A stretch of 64,000 nt of DNA. Origin: CAVXFS01 sp963761115 (GTDB lineage Bacteria; Pseudomonadota; Gammaproteobacteria; Burkholderiales; Gallionellaceae). The position numbers and the translations under genes were made by a program. Below are positions 59,886 to 64,000 of this stretch, piece by piece; position 1 is the stretch's first letter, and each line of letters begins with the position of its first letter. The stretch spans positions 558,001 through 622,000 of the forward strand of contig CAVXFS010000005.1 of the NCBI GenBank assembly GCA_963761115.1, written 5' to 3'. The notes beneath the pieces are model-generated. The model had not been told where the DNA came from. It was given only the letters and a program-made list of their open reading frames with translations, and did not search any database.

Positions 59886-62114
59886 TCAGTAGCTCATCTT
59901 GATGCCGGCAACCACGGTGCGACCGATGTTGGGTCCCCAGATGTGGGTGACATCGAGTGCGCCAGTCGAGTCCACCCAGAGGTAACTGTCATTCTTCGCC
60001 TGCCGGTAATCAAATACGTTATTGATCCCGACATACGTCTGGAAGGACTTGTCCCACTGATACGAGGTGTGCAGGTCGACCACCCAGAAGCCCGGGCTCT
60101 TGTCCGGCTTGGGCGTGCCGTCCAGGTTGTATTGCTGCGTGTCGGCATAGTCGTAAAACTTCGCCAGATCCTGCGGGCCGGTATAGGTGGCGTGCGCATT
60201 GAAGTTCCACGGACCGGAATCATGATCCAGGGCGAGGTTCACCCGGTAATCCGGCCGCGCGAACAGGCTGCCCTGGAAGTCCGTCGCGTTGAACAGGTAC
60301 TGGTAGCGCTCGAAACCAAGTGTCAATGCATCGCGCGGATTCACCTGCCAGGTGCCGACCAGGTCGATGTTGTTGATCGTGTAGGCACTGGGTGCGGGCG
60401 CCAGCAGGAGACCGCCCGGGACGGCCGGGTTGTCGACGAATAGCGCCAGGTTATTGATACGCGTGTGATTGATCGATGAAGTGATGGCCAGCCGGTCATC
60501 GGCGTAGTTCAAGGCATAAGACAGGTTGTCCGATTTCTCGGCCTTGGCTTGCGATCGGTCCACCGAAGTCGCGGAAAGGACGGCGTGTTCAAGTTCAAAG
60601 AACGAGGTGGGGAGCCGGTAACCCTGTCCCATGGCAACGCGGCTGGAGAGGTTGTCCGAGTGGTGCCACAACAGGTTCAATCTTGGTGTGGTAATGCTGC
60701 CATACACATTATTGTCGTCGTAACGCAGGCTTGCATTCGCCTCCAGTCGCTGGTCGAAGAAGGTCCGATAAGCCTGCAGGAATGCACCCGGGGTGCGGTA
60801 GATGTAGGCATCGGCATCCGTCTGCACCACGCCATAGGTCGGGGATGAGGGATCCTCGCTGATCGAAAGGCTGTGCAGATCTTCGTAACGGTAGTTCAGT
60901 CCGGCTGTCACCAGCGTGCTGCCAATGGGCGTCTGGATGCTGCTTTCCAGGTAGTATTGCTTCTGTCTGCCGAAGTAGTCGGCATCGCCGCCGTACCAGG
61001 AGTCCTGATGATGCTCGGCATAGCCGGCCGCGAGCCGCAGCTTGGCATCGCCCAGCTGCCGTTCTGCGGTACCGACGAACTGGTCGCGTTTGGTGAAGAT
61101 GATCTGCGCCAGGCCGAAGGCGCCATCGTTGTAAAGCACGCCGTTTTGTCCATTGGATAAAGTGTCCGGGCCGCTGACGCCGTCCGGGGCCACCCATCCG
61201 TTCGGGTCGGGCGAGCCGTGGGGACCCGGGCTGAAGTTGAAAGGGTTGCCGCTGGTGCTGGCGCGCACCGCGTCATAGTCGGTGCCGAGCGGGCCGCCCA
61301 TGCGTTTTTCGTCGACATGGTCATAGCGCGCCTTGATTTTGAAGCCGCCAATGTCGTCGAGGAACAGGCCCAGCCCGCCCAGCTTGCGGTCGTAACCGGT
61401 GTATTGCGATATGCCTGTACCGATGCCGTCCACGCTGTCCTGCTTCTGCAGCGTACCGGTGAAAGTAAGCGCGCCGCCGTCGAAGGTCTTGGCTGCATAG
61501 GCCGCACCGCGCTGGAAACCGAAGGTTCCGCCACCGAGGTCGAGTTCGCCCGTGTCGCGCGTTGGCCGCTTGGTTATGAGGTTGACCGTGCCGGCCAGCG
61601 ACTCGGGCGCGATCAGGCTGGTGCCGGCGCCGCGCGAGATGTCCACGCGCTCCAGGCCGTTCAATCCGATCATGTCCAGTCCATAGGCGTTGGAAACCGA
61701 CGAGAAGATCGGCACGCCATCGACCATCAAAGTGGTGAAACGCCCCGGCAGGTTGTTCAGCGTGATGTTGCGCACGTTGCACACCGAGCACTCGACCTGC
61801 ACGTCGATGCCGGGGCGGTGAGACATCAATTCTGTCAGGTTGGTGGCGCCGGAATTCGCGATCTCCTGAGCGTTGATCGTCTCCGTCTTGACGATGTCGT
61901 CCCGCAGGGCGCCCTGTTGAGTCGCGCTGGGCCGGCCGGTCACTACTACGGTTTGTATCTTCTGTGGGGCAGCGCCCGAATCGGGTGAGTTCACGGTGTC
62001 GGGACTGGCCGGCATCTGCCCGGTGCTATCGTCGGCTTGTGCGCCCAACGGCGTCACCAGGGCGAGCGCGATGCTTGCCGCAAGGGATTTGCGTTTGAAT
62101 CTCATGATAAACAT
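59886..62114 (-). CDS. TonB-dependent outer-membrane receptor with Cys pair in the plug
   Basis: A 742-residue receptor. Signal peptide MFIMRFKRKSLAASIALALV ends around AQA at about 26. The TonB box-like segment is QTVVVTG (about 54-60). Plug domain about 70-195: NLTELMSHRPGIDVQVECSV, then CNVRN, with a CSVC pair (a CxxC that is unusual for plugs), and SRGAGTSLIAPESLAGTVNL. The rest is a 22-strand barrel ending GIKMSY with aromatic final residue. The ATG at 62114 follows GGAGAACCATC. Its neighbours (DUF2946, DUF3299, FtsX) suggest a metal or metallophore substrate, for example zinc; not proven. Confidence 0.92.
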   Translation of the reverse strand: MFIMRFKRKSLAASIALALVTPLGAQADDSTGQMPASPDTVNSPDSGAAPQKIQTVVVTGRPSATQQGALRDDIVKTETINAQEIANSGATNLTELMSHRPGIDVQVECSVCNVRNITLNNLPGRFTTLMVDGVPIFSSVSNAYGLDMIGLNGLERVDISRGAGTSLIAPESLAGTVNLITKRPTRDTGELDLGGGTFGFQRGAAYAAKTFDGGALTFTGTLQKQDSVDGIGTGISQYTGYDRKLGGLGLFLDDIGGFKIKARYDHVDEKRMGGPLGTDYDAVRASTSGNPFNFSPGPHGSPDPNGWVAPDGVSGPDTLSNGQNGVLYNDGAFGLAQIIFTKRDQFVGTAERQLGDAKLRLAAGYAEHHQDSWYGGDADYFGRQKQYYLESSIQTPIGSTLVTAGLNYRYEDLHSLSISEDPSSPTYGVVQTDADAYIYRTPGAFLQAYRTFFDQRLEANASLRYDDNNVYGSITTPRLNLLWHHSDNLSSRVAMGQGYRLPTSFFELEHAVLSATSVDRSQAKAEKSDNLSYALNYADDRLAITSSINHTRINNLALFVDNPAVPGGLLLAPAPSAYTINNIDLVGTWQVNPRDALTLGFERYQYLFNATDFQGSLFARPDYRVNLALDHDSGPWNFNAHATYTGPQDLAKFYDYADTQQYNLDGTPKPDKSPGFWVVDLHTSYQWDKSFQTYVGINNVFDYRQAKNDSYLWVDSTGALDVTHIWGPNIGRTVVAGIKMSY

Positions 62115-62165
62115 GATGGTTCTCCAAAATAAATGGCATACACCCCGCCGCAGGCAGGGAAGGCT

Positions 62166-62498
62166 TCATGCGATTTTCTGGAGAAGGACCGGCGGGCCGC
62201 GCGCGACGGCAGGCAGCGTGTGGGTGGAACGGAAGGGGAGCGAAAGGAACGCTATGGTGTCGCCAAATACCGGCAATGACGGCAAGTCGTATGTCCCGAC
62301 ATTCAGCGCATTGCCGATGTGGGCGTAGTCTGCACACTTGGGACAGGCGTCGGAGTGCGGCGCGTGTTTGTCCTCATCCTGTTGCTGCGTCAGGTCCTCC
62401 CATGCATGGTGTATTGCATGCGCTCCCCCGGCCTGCTGCGCGAACAGCAGGATGAAGATCAGCGGCAGAAACAGGGTTCGGAAAATGCGCCTGGTCAT
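62166..62498 (-). CDS. DUF2946-like small exported protein
   Basis: A 110-residue protein. Signal segment MTRRIFRTLFLPLIFILLFA, cut after AGGAHA. The mature part is His/Cys-rich: HAIHHAWEDLTQQQDEDKHA, then PHSDACPKCADYAHIGNAL with a CxxC and several His. The C-terminal LPAVARGPPVLLQKIA matches the terminal ARGPP motif of DUF2946. It probably binds metal in the periplasm. The ATG at 62498 is used; a TTG lies upstream at 62507. Gap to the DUF3299 stop is 12 nt and to the receptor start 51 nt. Confidence 0.78.
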   Translation of the reverse strand: MTRRIFRTLFLPLIFILLFAQQAGGAHAIHHAWEDLTQQQDEDKHAPHSDACPKCADYAHIGNALNVGTYDLPSLPVFGDTIAFLSLPFRSTHTLPAVARGPPVLLQKIA

Positions 62499-62510
62499 TG
62501 GACTCAATCG

Positions 62511-63110
62511 TCAGTTCTTGTACGGCTCGACGATATCCGCGTTCATCCGGTAGCTGGCCATGCCCATGTCGCTATTGGATACGATGGCCTCGAGCTTGCC
62601 ACTGATCCAGACGGTGTCCATGCTTTGCAGACCCTTCTTCAATGGCTTTGCAGGGAACACATGGATGATCTGGTTGGCGGGCGGCGGCGGGACATGGATG
62701 CAGGCGCCGAAAAAAGGCACCAGCAGGAATTCGGTGATCTGGTGTTCGGCGACTTCCAGCGGCACGATGAAACCGGGAATGCGCACGACGGCGCCGTCTA
62801 TCGACGGTTCGATCGGCGCGTTGTCCCAGGCCTCGCGCAGTTTCACCAATGCTTCCTGCGCACGCGGGTCGGAATCCTGCAGCTTGCTGAAATCCATCTT
62901 CTTGAATTCCTTCAATGGATCCCAGTCCTTTGGCATCAGGTCATCCCAGGTGATCTGCCGGTAGCCGGTTGCGGTCTTGGCGACATGTGATTTCAGCCGG
63001 TCGCCAACCTTGTAGTCGGTTTTTTTACCGTCCTTGGCCATCGCGTTTGCGGCAAGGGCGGACAGGAAACACATCAATAATGCGGCGAGAAAGATGCGTC
63101 GGGTTTGCAT
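62511..63110 (-). CDS. DUF3299 family exported protein
   Basis: A 199-residue protein. Signal segment MQTRRIFLAALLMCFLSALA with AMA cleavage near 25. The mature domain contains ITWDDLMPKDWDPLKEFKKM, IPGFIVPLEVAEHQITEFLL and PFFGACIHVPPPPANQIIHV, the invariant Cys-His core (GACIHVPPP) of the family. In Pseudomonas, genes of this family sit with an FtsX-type permease and ATPase in zinc-responsive operons (from memory). The ATG at 63110 follows AAGGAGG. A truncated copy of its 3' end is at 55935-56150. Confidence 0.88.
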   Translation of the reverse strand: MQTRRIFLAALLMCFLSALAANAMAKDGKKTDYKVGDRLKSHVAKTATGYRQITWDDLMPKDWDPLKEFKKMDFSKLQDSDPRAQEALVKLREAWDNAPIEPSIDGAVVRIPGFIVPLEVAEHQITEFLLVPFFGACIHVPPPPANQIIHVFPAKPLKKGLQSMDTVWISGKLEAIVSNSDMGMASYRMNADIVEPYKN

Positions 63111-63125
63111 GATGAATTACCTCCT

Positions 63126-64000
63126 TTATATACGCGGCGTCAGGCCGTCCGACAGCGAGAGCCGGTAAGCGCCGTAGCCGGGCGCCAGGCTCGCCAGCAG
63201 GCTGACGCCGACCACGATGCCGATCAGGCCGAGTTCATCGGCAGAGATGAAGCGGGGCGTTACCAGCAGCCCGTAGTGGGACTGGATCAGCGGGGCGAAC
63301 CCCGCGGTCAATGCGGTGAGCAGGACCATGCCGATCAGCGTGCCGGTCAGGGTGACGAACAGTCCTTCCGCGCTCAGCAGCAGGAACACGTCCAGCGGAC
63401 GCGCGCCGACCGAGCGCAGGATGGCCAGTTCGCGCCGGCGCTCGTTGAGGCTGGCGAGGATGACCGCCACCAGCCCGCTCAACCCGACCACCACCACCAT
63501 GCCGGACACCGCGAGCAGCGCGCGCTCGGCGACGCCGACGACCTGCCACAACTGGTCGAGCGCGATCCCCGGCAGCACCGCCAGCAGCGGCTCGTCAGGG
63601 TAGTTGTTGACGAAGCGCTGCATCTTGAACACGGCGACGCGGTTCTTCAAGCCGACCAGGATGGCGGTGACTTCCTTGGGCGTGAGGTCGAACTTGGTGA
63701 CATATTTTTCCGGGATCGAAAATCCCGGGATCTTGGCGCCGCCCTGCCAGTCGAGATGGATGGCCTCAATGGCTTCGAGGCTGACATGCACGGTGCGGTC
63801 GACCGGCGTGCCGGTGCGCGCGAGGATGCCGGAGATGGTGAACGGCTTGTCGGCGTGTTGGGCCAGGCCGATGCCGCCCATGCCATGCGACAGGATGATC
63901 TTGTCGCCGATGTGGTAGCCGAGATGATCGGCCACTTCCGCGCCGATGACCGCATCGAACAGGCCGGCGAACGGCTTGCCGGTCCTGAACGTCAGCGGCT
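63126..64000 (-). CDS. FtsX-type ABC transporter permease (N-terminus cut by window edge)
   Basis: The minus frame is open from 64000 to the stop at 63126 (about 291 residues), so the N-terminus lies outside. The visible part has DAVIGAEVADHLGYHIGDKI, the MacB-PCD-like periplasmic segment, then three C-terminal helices: ALLAVSGMVVVVGLSGLVAV, LFVTLTGTLIGMVLLTALTA and LGLIGIVVGVSLLASLAPGY. ELAILRSVGARPLDVFLLLS is the FtsX cytoplasmic loop. It should partner with an ATPase located to the right. It precedes DUF3299 by 15 nt. MacB-like systems pull substrates across the envelope. Confidence 0.9.
   Translation of the reverse strand, partial: PLTFRTGKPFAGLFDAVIGAEVADHLGYHIGDKIILSHGMGGIGLAQHADKPFTISGILARTGTPVDRTVHVSLEAIEAIHLDWQGGAKIPGFSIPEKYVTKFDLTPKEVTAILVGLKNRVAVFKMQRFVNNYPDEPLLAVLPGIALDQLWQVVGVAERALLAVSGMVVVVGLSGLVAVILASLNERRRELAILRSVGARPLDVFLLLSAEGLFVTLTGTLIGMVLLTALTAGFAPLIQSHYGLLVTPRFISADELGLIGIVVGVSLLASLAPGYGAYRLSLSDGLTPRI

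Overview
The window looks like a chromosomal segment of a Gram-negative bacterium, most likely a betaproteobacterium (Nitrosomonadales-like by overall feel; low confidence). TonB/ExbBD, outer-membrane receptor, lipoprotein and PAS-rich signalling families support the Gram-negative call. No rRNA, tRNA or CRISPR array is visible. Most genes are on the minus strand. GC-rich metabolic blocks alternate with a more AT-rich, repeat-bearing, lower-density stretch at about 28.7-42 kb.

Region by region: 1-1.7 kb, a type III polyketide synthase and a downstream methyltransferase (cut by the window edge). 1.85-6.3 kb, an ammonium transporter, a NUDIX hydrolase and a FecR/DUF6600-type exported protein with a Gln/Arg repeat tail. 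6.3-18.4 kb, an energy/fermentation block: polyphosphate kinase 2, P-type H+-ATPase (frameshifted), STAS-like protein, TIGR00341 membrane protein, phosphoketolase, acetate kinase (frameshifted near its end), APC permease, a vestigial ackA start and a beta-CASP nuclease. 18.5-21.2 kb, an ABC exporter pair, an 18-residue membrane peptide, a glgX remnant and a glutaredoxin-like protein. 21.4-37.2 kb, a dense signalling region: REC-EAL, a large hybrid kinase, a HisKA_2 kinase with its regulator, PAS-GAF-HD-GYP, Crp/Fnr, and a HisKA_3 kinase with a LuxR-type regulator. 37.2-41.7 kb, an IS110 element, a GT87-like membrane glycosyltransferase and a Ser/Thr kinase. 42.2-46.9 kb, glycogen breakdown (GlgP, GlgX). 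47-55.6 kb, a PF04120 protein, a small lipoprotein, a three-domain glycosyltransferase, MFS, DUF3750, SOUL, Sel1 and a GT2/HD-like fusion. 56.2-64 kb, a ten-gene minus-strand metal/TonB operon: FtsX permease, DUF3299, DUF2946, TonB receptor, TlpA, TonB, ExbB, two ExbD and a lipoprotein.

The genes fit an organism that stores glycogen and polyphosphate. GlgP and GlgX would release sugar phosphates; phosphoketolase would make acetyl-phosphate, and acetate kinase would recover ATP. Extensive sensing is biased toward c-di-GMP breakdown (EAL and HD-GYP, with no GGDEF seen here).

The most notable signals are: a conserved palindrome (TGT-N-YG-KTAWCGCAC-RG) upstream of three small genes; three intergenic hairpins with a conserved TGGCAC centre and different but self-complementary arms; three decaying partial gene copies (ackA, glgX, DUF3299/FtsX), one with a deletion junction at an 8-bp microhomology; and single-base frameshifts in the P-type ATPase and ackA.
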